Positions 44,384 through 52,507 are shown, counted from the stretch's first letter. The stretch: DNA of 56,714 bases from an uncultured Desulfobulbaceae bacterium (GCA_947259115.1 CAMYKS010000013.1:1-56714); one strand, 5' to 3'. Translations and numbers: made by a program. The notes: generated by a model not told the origin, from the letters alone.

Positions 44384-44450
44384 AAACATCCTTGCCATTG
44401 GTTATTGTTTTTGAAAGCCCAATCCAGTCAACAATATGGCATATTATCTT
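44384..44450 (-). repeat. Cassette-boundary repeat, copy C (attC-like)
   Basis: The minus strand begins AAGATAATATGCCATATTG, shares ACTG with copies A and B and ends AATAACCAATGGCAAGGATGTTT. The final 16 bases equal those of copy B. GCCATATTG and CAATGGC pair with two bases unpaired, the kind of asymmetry attC sites show. Confidence 0.45.
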
Positions 44451-44596
44451 GAATTATTCAAAGTGCAGATAACTTGCCACAATAGATGATCAGGGTACCT
44501 TGCAGTTGCTTGTCCGGTGTATGTTGGTTATCTTTACTTCACGGAAATATATATTTCCCCCTTTATAGCGGCATCTTGGCCCTCCGCCCTCGCTTT

Positions 44597-44628
44597 TAAA
44601 AAAAAAGCAGGACCGAATCGACCCTGCC
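44597..44628 (-). terminator. Intrinsic terminator of the first PEP-CTERM gene
   Basis: On the minus strand GCAGG...CCTGC form a stem around an 11-base loop, followed by nine T. It ends about 25 bases downstream of the gene's stop. Confidence 0.75.
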
Positions 44629-44653
44629 TTTTTCATATTTATAAGAAAATAAA

Positions 44654-45310
44654 TTAAGCCTGTTTCTTCTTCTTTCTCCGTGCAGCACCAGCAACACCAA
44701 CTAAGCCTGTGCCAAGCAGGAGTATGGTGGTTGGTTCAGGGATGGGAGCAGCACCAGCTGTATATTCGATGGTTCCGTTCCAAACTCTGGGACTGAAAAA
44801 ACCGTTCGCATCAGAAAACGGCAAATTCGTTGCACTTCCAAGAGTCAATGAAAGGTCGCTGTTACTGTAGAATTGGTTTGAACCATCACCGTTTGTGTAA
44901 TCATGGGCCCAAACTCCATCCTCAGATTCGATGGCGATACCAGTAACCGCTTGGGCAAGAAAAAAATCTGTGATGTCGAACTCCGATGGATTGTTCAGGC
45001 CCGCTGAAGTTCCGGTACCGAAACTGACCAGTGTCCATCCGGCAACATTGGTCTCGAATCCTGAATAAGTTCCAGGTCGAGTGTAGACGTTTATTTGCCC
45101 TGTCGTAAATGGATCGCCGGTGTTTGTGAACAGCTTCTCAATGGTTATCCCGGCAGGATTCAAGACATTAATGTCAAAATAGATGTTCCCGCCTGTCTGG
45201 CCTATGTTATCACTGGCAAACAAAGTTGTGATGCTTGTTGCCTGTACCTGCCCAGCTGTAGCGACCAGCACCGCCACCAATGATACCACCAGTTGAATCG
45301 TTCGTACCAT
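44654..45310 (-). CDS. PEP-CTERM sorting-domain protein
   Basis: 218 residues from ATG 45310. A signal peptide (about 1-24) and a beta-rich central domain (VTGIAIESEDGVWAHDY, SPRVWNGTIEY) precede the C-terminal PEP-CTERM tag: PIPEPTTILLLGTGLVGVAG, then ARRKKKKQA. Such proteins are handled by exosortase (EpsH) and reach the cell surface or extracellular polymer. No exosortase gene is in the window. GAGGGGA upstream favours ATG 45310 over the GTG four codons earlier. It has a sigma-54-like promoter 55 bases upstream and its own terminator, so it is a single-gene unit. Confidence 0.9.
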   Translation of the reverse strand: MVRTIQLVVSLVAVLVATAGQVQATSITTLFASDNIGQTGGNIYFDINVLNPAGITIEKLFTNTGDPFTTGQINVYTRPGTYSGFETNVAGWTLVSFGTGTSAGLNNPSEFDITDFFLAQAVTGIAIESEDGVWAHDYTNGDGSNQFYSNSDLSLTLGSATNLPFSDANGFFSPRVWNGTIEYTAGAAPIPEPTTILLLGTGLVGVAGAARRKKKKQA

Positions 45311-45363
45311 TTCTCCCCTCACATTTCTATTTTATGTAAATGACAATGAATTGTATATTATAA

Positions 45364-45381
45364 TGCAAAAATCATTCCCAA
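45364..45381 (-). promoter_or_regulatory. Sigma-54-type promoter of the first PEP-CTERM gene
   Basis: On the minus strand TTGGGAATGATTTTTGCA places GG and GC with the required 10-base gap. It matches YTGGCACGRNNNTTGCW at most positions, including the invariant GG and GC. The promoter of the second PEP-CTERM gene shares GG-ATGA-TTGCA at the same distance from the ATG. Confidence 0.6.
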
Positions 45382-45457
45382 CATACTGAACAGGAACACA
45401 TTCCATAATTACAAATAGTTATGAAATAAAATTTAATAATTAGAATTTGATTTTATG

Positions 45458-45501
45458 CGGAATTTCCGGCAAATTGTTTCCGGATTCCAGGAATCCGGAA
45501 A
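45458..45501. promoter_or_regulatory. Palindromic activator-site candidate upstream of the first PEP-CTERM gene
   Basis: TTTCCGGATTCC, one base, then GGAATCCGGAAA (45477-45501) is a perfect 25-bp palindrome. Beside it, CGGAATTTCCG (45458-45468) is a smaller one. They lie about 80-120 bp upstream of the sigma-54 promoter, the normal place for an enhancer-binding activator. Confidence 0.6.
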
Positions 45502-45794
45502 TTTTAGAGCGCTAAAAATTTGTTCAGAAATTTATCAGGCGAGATTTAAACCGTCCTGCCATAATAGATGCTTTATACACCTACCGGCTTCCTCTCCGGT
45601 GTATGATGGCTTTCTTTGCTTGGTAAAAAGCTACAACTTTTCCCTTCATAACAGTCATCGCTACTATTAATGAGGAATTGAGATCAAACTTTTGGAAAAT
45701 TGAGCCGATTCTCTCGCTTTTGCAGTAGATTGGTAATTCTCCTACAGGCTCCTGGCTCTATTCTTGGCTTTTCTATCTATCAGCATTGGGAACC

Positions 45795-45832
45795 AAAAGA
45801 CAGGACCGTATAACCCGTGGCCCCGTCTTTTG
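45795..45832 (-). terminator. Intrinsic terminator of the second PEP-CTERM gene
   Basis: On the minus strand AAAAGACGGGG and TCCTGTCTTTT pair with a mismatch around a 14-16-base loop, ending in TCTTTTGGTT. It begins 14 bases after the gene's stop. Confidence 0.6.
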
Positions 45833-45845
45833 ATGGTGGAAGGTT

Positions 45846-46586
45846 TTATTGCTTAATCTCTTTCCGTCTTCTTGCAGCACCGGCCATACCTACCAAACCT
45901 GTGCCGAACAGTAACATGGTGACCGGCTCAGGAACGGGTGTAAGATCCTCCGGGATTGCCAGATTGTCGGTATCAGCCGAAAAGCTGAGAATAACAGGTG
46001 CTGCTGTAACACCTGCAAAGGGAGCAAAATACCCTGAATTGGTAAATTCAACGTTCAGGTTCCTATACAGGTCATTGTAAATAATGCCACCGACACTGAC
46101 AATATTTTCGTAAGTTGCCGTAATATCCCACGGAGAATTTGCAGAATCAAAATTGAAAGCTTCTCCCATTTCTGAACCTGGAGATGCTTCAGGACTGTAA
46201 ACCGTATCAAATACTGTATCTCCAAGTCCGGCATCCATATAAAAACTTTTAATGATTGCACCTGTGGTTGTAAGATCCCAATCGGTAGTAAATGAATTAC
46301 CGTTTAGCGACAAACTCCAGCCTGTACCAGTAACTCCGCCAGTATTTGCCCCTGTAGTTCCCCAGAACAGTGTTTCAGTGGTATCATCTCCAAAGGTGGC
46401 GACAATCTTCATGCCGTCCATCATGTCACCATAGGTCGAAAAATTTGCAATTCCTGAAGTAGCCTGGATTGTTCCATCCATGTATAACACGGAAACAGAC
46501 CCGGCACTGGCAACACCAACAGCACCCATGCAAAAAATCCCGAAAGCCAAAACTGACAGAAATTTAATTCTCATTTTTTTATCCAT
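45846..46586 (-). CDS. PEP-CTERM sorting-domain protein
   Basis: 246 residues. A signal peptide (about 1-28, ending ASAG) leads to a beta-rich domain (VSVLYMDGTIQATSGIANFS...). The C-terminal tag is VPEPVTMLLFGTGLVGMAGA plus ARRRKEIKQ, as in the neighbouring protein. The mature parts are otherwise unlike. Export by the Sec pathway and processing by an exosortase elsewhere in the genome are expected. A near-consensus sigma-54 promoter lies 58 bases before ATG 46586. Confidence 0.9.
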   Translation of the reverse strand: MDKKMRIKFLSVLAFGIFCMGAVGVASAGSVSVLYMDGTIQATSGIANFSTYGDMMDGMKIVATFGDDTTETLFWGTTGANTGGVTGTGWSLSLNGNSFTTDWDLTTTGAIIKSFYMDAGLGDTVFDTVYSPEASPGSEMGEAFNFDSANSPWDITATYENIVSVGGIIYNDLYRNLNVEFTNSGYFAPFAGVTAAPVILSFSADTDNLAIPEDLTPVPEPVTMLLFGTGLVGMAGAARRRKEIKQ

Positions 46587-46642
46587 TAGTTGTACTATTT
46601 CCTAATTATAATTCGGTAAATGTTTCCAATTACTCTTTTATT

Positions 46643-46659
46643 TGCAATATTCATACCAA
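46643..46659 (-). promoter_or_regulatory. Sigma-54 promoter of the second PEP-CTERM gene
   Basis: On the minus strand TTGGTATGAATATTGCA matches YTGGCACGRNNNTTGCW at all defined positions except two. GG and GC have the correct spacing. Confidence 0.7.
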
Positions 46660-46742
46660 TTGCATTTATTTTAAAATTACATATATAAAACAAATAGTTA
46701 TTTAGTAATTACTTAAAGGCAACAAATTTACCCGCACTTTAT

Positions 46743-46812
46743 TTTCCGGAAACCTGGACTGCATTTTCCGGAACAACGGAATACTGTTCCGCCATTTCGG
46801 AATATTGGTCCG
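46743..46812. promoter_or_regulatory. Cluster of CGGAA/TTCCG inverted repeats
   Basis: TTTCCGGAAA (46743-46752), TTTTCCGGAA, CGGAATACTGTTCCG (46777-46791) and CGGAATATTGGTCCG (46798-46812) crowd into 70 bp. They share the CGGAA-TTCCG half-sites of the palindrome upstream of the other PEP-CTERM gene and lie about 85-155 bp upstream of the sigma-54 promoter. Together they look like binding sites of one activator. Confidence 0.55.
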
Positions 46813-46976
46813 GCAGGAAAATTCAGAGACATACTTCAGCCCTTACCATTTTATAAATTTACTCAATATATTTCTCAGAACCTTCTTCTGCGCACTTTTT
46901 TTGTGCTGTATTCACTTACATCACCCACAAAAAAACTTTTCCCTTGAGCTTTTGATGTTACAAAGGATTTGACCTC

Positions 46977-47003
46977 TTGACGTATTGAGAATCATTCTTA
47001 ATT
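46977..47003 (+). promoter_or_regulatory. Candidate promoter overlapping a Fur-like box
   Basis: TTGACG (46977-46982) is followed after 15-16 bases by TTAATT, a weak sigma-70 match. TGAGAATCATTCTTA (46986-47000) is palindromic except for one base and close to the Fur core TGAGAATNATTCTCA. If real, the downstream transcript would be iron-repressed. Confidence 0.4.
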
Positions 47004-47115
47004 TTTTAATCAGCTTCAAATATTTCTTTCCTCCTGTGGCTTCTATCGCGTTCGCCCAAGCGCATCCACAAAAGAAATTTTGGAGCTAATTTTTATATGT
47101 ATGCAAGGAGAACTT

Positions 47116-47154
47116 ATGAATATCATTCAAACCATAGTCAATTACAGGCAATGA
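47116..47154 (+). CDS. Possible 12-codon leader peptide
   Basis: ATG 47116 has AAGGAG at the ideal distance. The frame encodes MNIIQTIVNYRQ and stops at TGA. No larger gene follows, so a leader role is unexplained; chance is quite possible at this length. Confidence 0.25.
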   Translation: MNIIQTIVNYRQ

Positions 47155-47307
47155 TTTTGAACATCTATCATATTTGGAACCGCAATCTTATTTCCTTTTC
47201 ACCCTGGACAAATTAGGCGGCAATTTCTTTTACAACTTTTCCCCATTGCAGTATTACATTCATCGCTGTGCATATTCTAGTTATGAATTACGCCTTTCAT
47301 GCAATTC

Positions 47308-47336
47308 TTGGCCATAAAAAAAATGGCAATTTTTTT
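47308..47336 (+). terminator. Possible intrinsic terminator
   Basis: TTGGCCAT and ATGGCAA pair imperfectly around a run of A, followed by seven T. Low GC makes it weaker than the one at 47394. Confidence 0.4.
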
Positions 47337-47393
47337 CTTGGCATAATTTCTACATTGTGGTACTTTAATATTCAGAAGTATTCTTTTATGTAC

Positions 47394-47461
47394 GCCTCAC
47401 TGCATGCCCTCCATCGCCCATGACGCCTGAGCATCATAACATGCAGTGAGGCTTTTTTTTT
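47394..47461 (+). terminator. Strong intrinsic terminator with long loop
   Basis: GCCTCACTGCATG and CATGCAGTGAGGC form a perfect 13-bp stem around a 33-base loop, followed directly by nine T. No protein gene ends here on the plus strand, which suggests a non-coding transcript. Confidence 0.75.
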
Positions 47462-47799
47462 AAAATCCTTCCTATCGATTGCCTTAACTGTTTTCCACAT
47501 TGTGATATCCTTGGAAAGTCCTGCACGCCACCCATTCTCAAACGCCAATCACCACCCACCTAAAGAAGTATTTCAAAAGAATCCTGCAGGGTAATTTTTA
47601 TTTCATTCACGCGGAGAGATTAATCACCCATGAGTTGCCCAAAAGCAGTTCAGTCAATACTGTTTTCATGCATCTCAAAAAACTTTCACTTATCACTTCG
47701 AGCGCTTAATTGATAACCTGAATAGGCGGCATAGCGGACTGGTTTGGCTTGACAAAAGTTTTTTACAATGGCTGGTTGTTTCCAGGTTCTCTTTATGAT

Positions 47800-48127
47800 A
47801 GCGTCACATCTCAGACGCGAGGGTGGCGGCTGGAAATCGTATCGTTACGGCGGTGAAAACAATTCTTTCTTCCGGCAAATCCAAAGATGATGTCTTACCG
47901 CATCTGGTGAGACTGAGACAGTCCATTGAAACTGCCCAGTTTGTATTGCGCGACAAAAACAGACCTAAAAAACCACCTAAAAGCCCCAAAGGTATCTGTG
48001 ACAGTCAGCATCGGGCTTGCTGACCCGGATGGATTACAATCGGGCCAAAACGACTTCTGTCATAACGGCTGCAGACCAGGCCCTGTATCGGTCCAAGAAT
48101 AGAAGCGGAAACTGTATCGCAGCATAA
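47800..48127 (+). pseudogene. C-terminal remnant of a GGDEF diguanylate cyclase
   Basis: Three reading frames must be joined. The first has GGGWKSYRYGGENN, where the active-site motif GGEEF has become GGENN. The next has VRLRQSIETAQFVLRDKNRPKKPPK, a typical GGDEF insertion (broken here into two parts: VRLRQSIETAQF and VLRDKNRPKKPP), then VSVTVSIGLADPDG. The last has KTTSVITAADQALYRSKNRSG and NCIAA before TAA 48125-48127. Each frame change loses or gains one base. With the motif changed and at least two frameshifts the gene is dead. Confidence 0.75.
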
Positions 48128-48183
48128 TCTTTTTGAAATTGAAGCCAGTTCCCCGTACCAAGATACTTTTTCCCAAACCAGAT

Positions 48184-48573
48184 CTAAATTATTTTTCCCA
48201 ACATGAGAACTAAGCTCCCTGCCAGACAAATCATATAAATGTAGAAGAGAGACAGAAGTCCCTGGCATAAACGTATCACAACAGGATCACCTGTTGCCTC
48301 ATAATCACGCCTCATTAAATACTTGATAACCTTAAAATTTGTTGCAATACTTCTGGGCATGAAAAATTTTGGCCGCCCCAATGTTTCATACAGCCTGTGG
48401 TGGTTCTGCCTGAGTTCCGTATAAAGCCGGGTGCTTAAAAAAATCCAGGCGACTGTTGCGGCGAAAAGTAAACCCAGAAATACGGGCAGCATCTGTTGAT
48501 TGAGTCCAATTGCTGCAGACTGCAAGATGTTATCGCCGGGCAGAATTATTCCTGCCATCTCCGACATATCCAT
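48184..48573 (-). CDS. UspB-like two-helix membrane protein
   Basis: 129 residues with a hydrophobic helix at each end (about 31-48 and 105-127). A cytoplasmic middle contains RLYTELRQNHHRLYETLGRP and KYLMRRDYEATGDPVVIRLC. The arrangement is that of UspB (universal stress protein B), a membrane stress protein, but the identity is from layout and motif pattern only. Start MDMSEM is likely. It precedes the pseudogene tail to tail. Confidence 0.5.
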   Translation of the reverse strand: MDMSEMAGIILPGDNILQSAAIGLNQQMLPVFLGLLFAATVAWIFLSTRLYTELRQNHHRLYETLGRPKFFMPRSIATNFKVIKYLMRRDYEATGDPVVIRLCQGLLSLFYIYMICLAGSLVLMLGKII

Positions 48574-48709
48574 ATTATTTATTATAAAATAACATTTTGT
48601 TATTATTAATAAATTAAAAGCAAGAAGACTTATAACTTGCAGGGTAAAATAATAGCCTTAAAGCTGGAAGGCTGATTGTGAGTGGAAAGTCTCGCAGGAA
48701 GTTTTATTG

Positions 48710-50503
48710 TTATGCATCTGTATTCTGATGGATAGCAAGTAACAGATCATCCAGGTTCTGTATTGATACATTGCGAACCAGTTCTTTATGGGAGGTAATG
48801 CCTTTTATGGCTTTTTGCAAACCATCGTAGGCCAGCATATGAAATCCCTCACTTTCAGCAACCCTACGCAGATCGGTCATGGTCGCCCTTGAGGAAAGAG
48901 TCTCCTGGATTGTTCGGCTCATCTTCAAGACCTCAAAAACACCTACCCTGCCTTTGTACCCAATGGAGTGGCAATTGTCGCAGCCTTTGCTTACCCAGAA
49001 AACGGGGTTGGTTTCAACTGGCAAATAAGAATTATAGCGCTGAACCAACTCCTCTGATTTCGGATCCTGGGCTTTGCATACGGGACAGAGCTTCCGCACA
49101 AGTCTCTGCCCCATGACACAACTCAGACCTGAAGATATAATGTACGGTTCTATGCCCATATCAACCAACCTGATAACCGCTGACGGGGCATCGTTGGTAT
49201 GCAGGGTAGAAAACACGAGGTGGCCTGTCTGGCTTGCCTGGAAAGCAATGGTGGCTGTTTCCTTATCCCGTATTTCCCCAACCATTACAATATCAGGATC
49301 CTGCCGCAGTATGGAGCGCAGACCGGAGGCAAAGGTAATACCTGCTTTCGGGTTGATCTGTACCTGATTGACTCCTGCAACGTCATATTCCACCGGATCT
49401 TCAACGGTGATGATATTAACCTCCGGGGTATTCAACTCGTTGAGACAGGCGTACAGGGTTGTTGACTTACCGCTGCCTGTGGGACCGGTGACCAGGATAA
49501 TGCCCTGCGGTCTGTGGACCAGGTCCTTGAATGTTTCCAGATCGCGCTCAGGGAAACCCAGGTCATCAATCTTCAGGTTCGCTCCATCCGGGTCAAGGAT
49601 TCGAATGGTAACTTTCTCACCATAAGAGGTTGGGATGCTCGACATGCGCAGATCAAATTCCTTGTTGCCGAATTTAATCCTCGATCTGCCATCCTGGGGC
49701 TTTCTGCGGATGGATATATCCATGTTGGATATGATTTTAATTCGTGCGACTACTGAAAAATGACTTTTCTTAGAGGCCTGCAGTATTTCCCTCATAATAC
49801 CGTCAATACGGTAACGGATCATGGTATCGGAGTAACGCGGTTCAATATGGATGTCGCTTGCTTTATACTTGATGGCATTGGCAATGATGTGATTGGTGAA
49901 TTTGACCACCGGAGCCTGTTCTGTGAGACCGATGAGATCCTGGATGTCTTCATCTTCATCAGCACCTATCTCATCCTCAATGATCTCCAGGAAGGCATCA
50001 ATATCCCTTTCGTCAACCAGTTTATCATCAACGTTGTTGATGTAGTGCTTTTCAATGGCAGCAAACACTTCACTTTCAGGTGCCACGGCAATACCAACAT
50101 TCAGCTGAGTAATAAAACGCAGGTCATCTATGACATACTGCTCAAGGGGGTTTGCCATGGCAACGGTCAGTTTTTTATCCTTTTTACTGATCGGGATGAT
50201 CATGGAGGAGGTTACAATACTTGCCGGAATGGCGTTTAGAACCTCTTTGGGTATCTTCAGATTCTTAAGATTTACAAAGTCGATATTCAGCTGACTGGCC
50301 AGCGTTTTAGCAATATTGACATCGTCGGTCATGCCCATTTCGATGAGCACTCTGCCAATCTTTGTCTTGGGCGGCTTCTGATTTCTCTGGATTTCAAGTG
50401 CCCTGGAGAGGGTCTCTTCATCAACAAGTCCGGCTGCCAGAAGATAGGCGCCAAGCCTTTTGTGCCAACGTACAGTTTTTTTTTGCATAGTTCCTTTTGG
50501 CAT
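48710..50503 (-). CDS. pilB: Type IV pilus/type II secretion ATPase with c-di-GMP-binding MshEN domain
   Basis: 597 residues. The N-terminus (about 15-60) contains RLGAYLLAAGLVDEET, LSRALEIQ, then nine residues and IGRVL, an exact fit to the MshEN motif RLGxxLLxxGLLxxxxLxxxLxxQ that binds cyclic di-GMP. The GspE/PilB ATPase core has Walker A GPTGSGKST with Lys346, the Asp box, Walker B (VMVGEIRD), the His box (STLHTNDA) and a zinc tetracysteine site (KLCPVC and CDNC). It drives pilus extension or secretion from the cytoplasmic face. Start may be ATG 50503 or ATG 50488, which has AAAGGA just before it. No other pilus gene is adjacent. Confidence 0.92.
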   Translation of the reverse strand: MPKGTMQKKTVRWHKRLGAYLLAAGLVDEETLSRALEIQRNQKPPKTKIGRVLIEMGMTDDVNIAKTLASQLNIDFVNLKNLKIPKEVLNAIPASIVTSSMIIPISKKDKKLTVAMANPLEQYVIDDLRFITQLNVGIAVAPESEVFAAIEKHYINNVDDKLVDERDIDAFLEIIEDEIGADEDEDIQDLIGLTEQAPVVKFTNHIIANAIKYKASDIHIEPRYSDTMIRYRIDGIMREILQASKKSHFSVVARIKIISNMDISIRRKPQDGRSRIKFGNKEFDLRMSSIPTSYGEKVTIRILDPDGANLKIDDLGFPERDLETFKDLVHRPQGIILVTGPTGSGKSTTLYACLNELNTPEVNIITVEDPVEYDVAGVNQVQINPKAGITFASGLRSILRQDPDIVMVGEIRDKETATIAFQASQTGHLVFSTLHTNDAPSAVIRLVDMGIEPYIISSGLSCVMGQRLVRKLCPVCKAQDPKSEELVQRYNSYLPVETNPVFWVSKGCDNCHSIGYKGRVGVFEVLKMSRTIQETLSSRATMTDLRRVAESEGFHMLAYDGLQKAIKGITSHKELVRNVSIQNLDDLLLAIHQNTDA

Positions 50504-50630
50504 AAATCAGTGAAAAACACCTTAAGAGCCACCCACATTATTTAGGACTTAACTACCTGAAAATATGTACTAAAAACAAATCGTAACACTATAATACATA
50601 AATCATTAATGCAAATGTATTTTCTCTTCC

Positions 50631-51098
50631 TCAAATATCATCACGCCACATGAAATTCATTTCCATTATTCTATCGGACAGGATGGAGGCAAGATTTCGC
50701 ATAACCAGGTAACCGAGGCGCGGATTATACGCAAAAAGGTGAAAAAGTTTCTTCTGGTTAACTTTCATTACCGTCAGATTGCTGTAAGCAGAAACCTGCG
50801 CAGAACGGCGTTTGCTGCGCAACAATCCCATTTCACCGAACACATCGCCACTCTTTAAAACAGCAAGCCTCTTGCTTGCCTTTCTTCCAGACTGTACCTG
50901 GCTGGCCTGCAGCTCTATCTTAACATTGCCCTGCAAAATAACAAAAAAATCAGAGTCAGCGCCGTAACTTGACTCCTCAAGGATTATATCACCTGAACTG
51001 TAGGAAATCTTCTGGCTTATTTCAGAAACAGCATCAAGTTCTTCCAGGGTTATACCCTCGAAAATTTTGAACTGCAGAATATCTTCCTGGGTCAACAT
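50631..51098 (-). CDS. Cyclic nucleotide-binding domain protein
   Basis: 155 residues from ATG 51098. One cNMP-binding (CRP-like) barrel covers about residues 10-130: FKIFEGITLEELDAV, ESSYGADSDFFVILQG, SGDVFGEMGLLRSKRRSAQVSA (phosphate-binding cassette GEMGLL...RSA). No DNA-binding domain follows, so it would regulate a partner protein. ATG 51098 with AAGGATGG upstream was preferred; ATG 51107 is an alternative. The upstream in-frame extension is unlikely. Position next to the pilus ATPase suggests control of surface motility. Confidence 0.82.
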   Translation of the reverse strand: MLTQEDILQFKIFEGITLEELDAVSEISQKISYSSGDIILEESSYGADSDFFVILQGNVKIELQASQVQSGRKASKRLAVLKSGDVFGEMGLLRSKRRSAQVSAYSNLTVMKVNQKKLFHLFAYNPRLGYLVMRNLASILSDRIMEMNFMWRDDI

Positions 51099-51271
51099 GG
51101 TGTCCATCCTTTTCGTAAGATACAATCTACTTATTGCAGACATATATTGCAAACTGCTTGAATATTATATACTTATTTTTATATTATTACGAAATTTTAA
51201 TAATCTTTATTTCATCAACAGATAATGGAGAGTACTATTTTCAGCAAATATCAAAGCTAAGGAGGATATCC

Positions 51272-51658
51272 ATGGGATATTATTTTAACACTGTTCTGGA
51301 CTGCTCATTTGATGAAGCAATAGCACGGGTAACAGCTGCACTGAAAAAAGAAGGATTCGGCATCTTATCTGAAATTGATGTACAGGCCGCCCTCAAAAAG
51401 AAGCTGAATGTTGATTTCAAAAAGTACAAGATCCTTGGAGCCTGCAATCCCCACTTTGCCTACCAGGCTCTCCAGGTAGAGGAGAAAATAGGTACAATGC
51501 TGCCATGCAATGTCATCGTCCTGGAAAATGACAACAACGAGGTTGAGGTTGCAGCAATTGATCCGATTGCTTCCATGCAGTCCATAGCAAATCCTCAGTT
51601 GCAGGGCATTGCAGACCAGGTTCAGGCAAAATTGCAAAAAGTTATTGAAAATCTGTAG
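51272..51658 (+). CDS. DUF302-domain protein
   Basis: 128 residues from ATG 51272, with AAGGAGG six bases upstream. It covers one complete DUF302 domain: FDEAIARVTAALKKEGFGILSEIDV, KKKLNVDFKKYKILGACNPHFAYQAL and LPCNVIVLEND. The family is widespread, cytoplasmic or periplasmic, and has been linked to redox or metal stress; no enzyme activity is established. No signal peptide. The frame extends farther upstream without a ribosome site, which is why the later start is used. Confidence 0.88.
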   Translation: MGYYFNTVLDCSFDEAIARVTAALKKEGFGILSEIDVQAALKKKLNVDFKKYKILGACNPHFAYQALQVEEKIGTMLPCNVIVLENDNNEVEVAAIDPIASMQSIANPQLQGIADQVQAKLQKVIENL

Positions 51659-51771
51659 ACTTTATATTTGAGGTGCTCGTCAATATTTTTATTATTATAG
51701 AAATATTTATACTGTAGATAAATTCATTTGTTGGGCAAGCATAGCCCCATGAAAAAACTGGAGGCAAACCT

Positions 51772-52206
51772 ATGAAACACAGTTTAGCCATTATCGTTCT
51801 TCTTGCTGTCATGTTTTTTTCCGCCTCTTGTGCAACAGTACCAGAGGACCGCTACAATACACAGAAAGGTGCTGCAATTGGCGCTGGTGTAGGTGCTCTC
51901 CTGGGTCAGGCCATAGGCAGAGATACGGAGTCCACCCTGCTTGGAGCCGGAATCGGCACTGTTTTCGGGGCTATTGCCGGTAACGCTGTTGACCAGGATC
52001 ATCAGGCTGCCAGAGATGCGGCCATGTTGAACAAAAGAGTAATCTATGTGGATGATCAGGGACGAGCTGTAGAGGCCATCCCGGCACAAAGATCTCCGCA
52101 GACAAATTGCCGCAAGATAACTAAAAGGCATTGGGACAATGGCCAATTGATCAATGAAACAGTTGAAGAGATATGTGAAGGAGAAAAAACAATCAGGGAT
52201 TATTAA
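51772..52206 (+). CDS. Glycine-zipper lipoprotein
   Basis: 144 residues. A lipoprotein signal with lipobox SASC (about residues 17-20) is followed by a glycine-zipper segment (about 34-78: KGAAIGAGVGALLGQAIGRD, LLGAGIGTVFGAIAGNAVD). The remaining part is charged. Glycine-zipper lipoproteins such as SlyB or Rcs-associated proteins sit in the outer membrane and affect envelope integrity. GGAGG 7-8 bases before the ATG supports the start. Its neighbours DUF302 and rpoH suggest a stress context. Confidence 0.82.
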   Translation: MKHSLAIIVLLAVMFFSASCATVPEDRYNTQKGAAIGAGVGALLGQAIGRDTESTLLGAGIGTVFGAIAGNAVDQDHQAARDAAMLNKRVIYVDDQGRAVEAIPAQRSPQTNCRKITKRHWDNGQLINETVEEICEGEKTIRDY

Positions 52207-52224
52207 TACAGCGTAGCATGAAGA

Positions 52225-52265
52225 CAAATGGGTAAGCGGGATGTGCACCACGCTTCTCCCATTTG
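52225..52265. terminator. Hairpin after the glycine-zipper gene
   Basis: CAAATGGG and CCCATTTG, plus inner AAGCG / CGCTT, form a 13-bp stem. There is no T tract, so termination would be inefficient or Rho-assisted. Confidence 0.4.
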
Positions 52266-52430
52266 CCCAATACCATCCAAAGTAAAGAATATTCTCTACT
52301 TCCTTCTATAGCCTGGATAAAAAATATCCATGCACCGCAGTATCATTTTGGAATTTTTCTGCCCGGAACTTGTCTTGTTACTCACTGTTAATACTGCCAA
52401 AAATTACAAAAATATAAACTTTTTCATGCA

Positions 52431-52447
52431 GTGGCACGATTGTTGAT
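52431..52447 (+). promoter_or_regulatory. Sigma-54-like promoter candidate for the rpoH-like gene
   Basis: GTGGCACGATTGTTGAT contains a perfect -24 TGGCACG at the right distance from TTGAT. The -12 GC is GA, which breaks a nearly invariant position. The ATG of the sigma factor is 60 bases downstream. Confidence 0.4.
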
Positions 52448-52507
52448 ATCGTTTAAGTAATCAAATCAACAACAAGTCAAGATAACTCATAACAGGAAAC
52501 TGATTAT

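Larger units (their letters stand above)
46813..47799. other. Gene-poor stretch of about 1 kb
   Basis: No open frame of normal length is protein-like. The stretch contains the Fur-like box, short hairpins, a 12-codon ORF and two terminators listed separately. Part of it between 47630 and 47790 shows broken coding character (RLIDNLNRRHSGLVWLDK on the plus strand) without a recognised family and may be gene debris. Confidence 0.45.
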
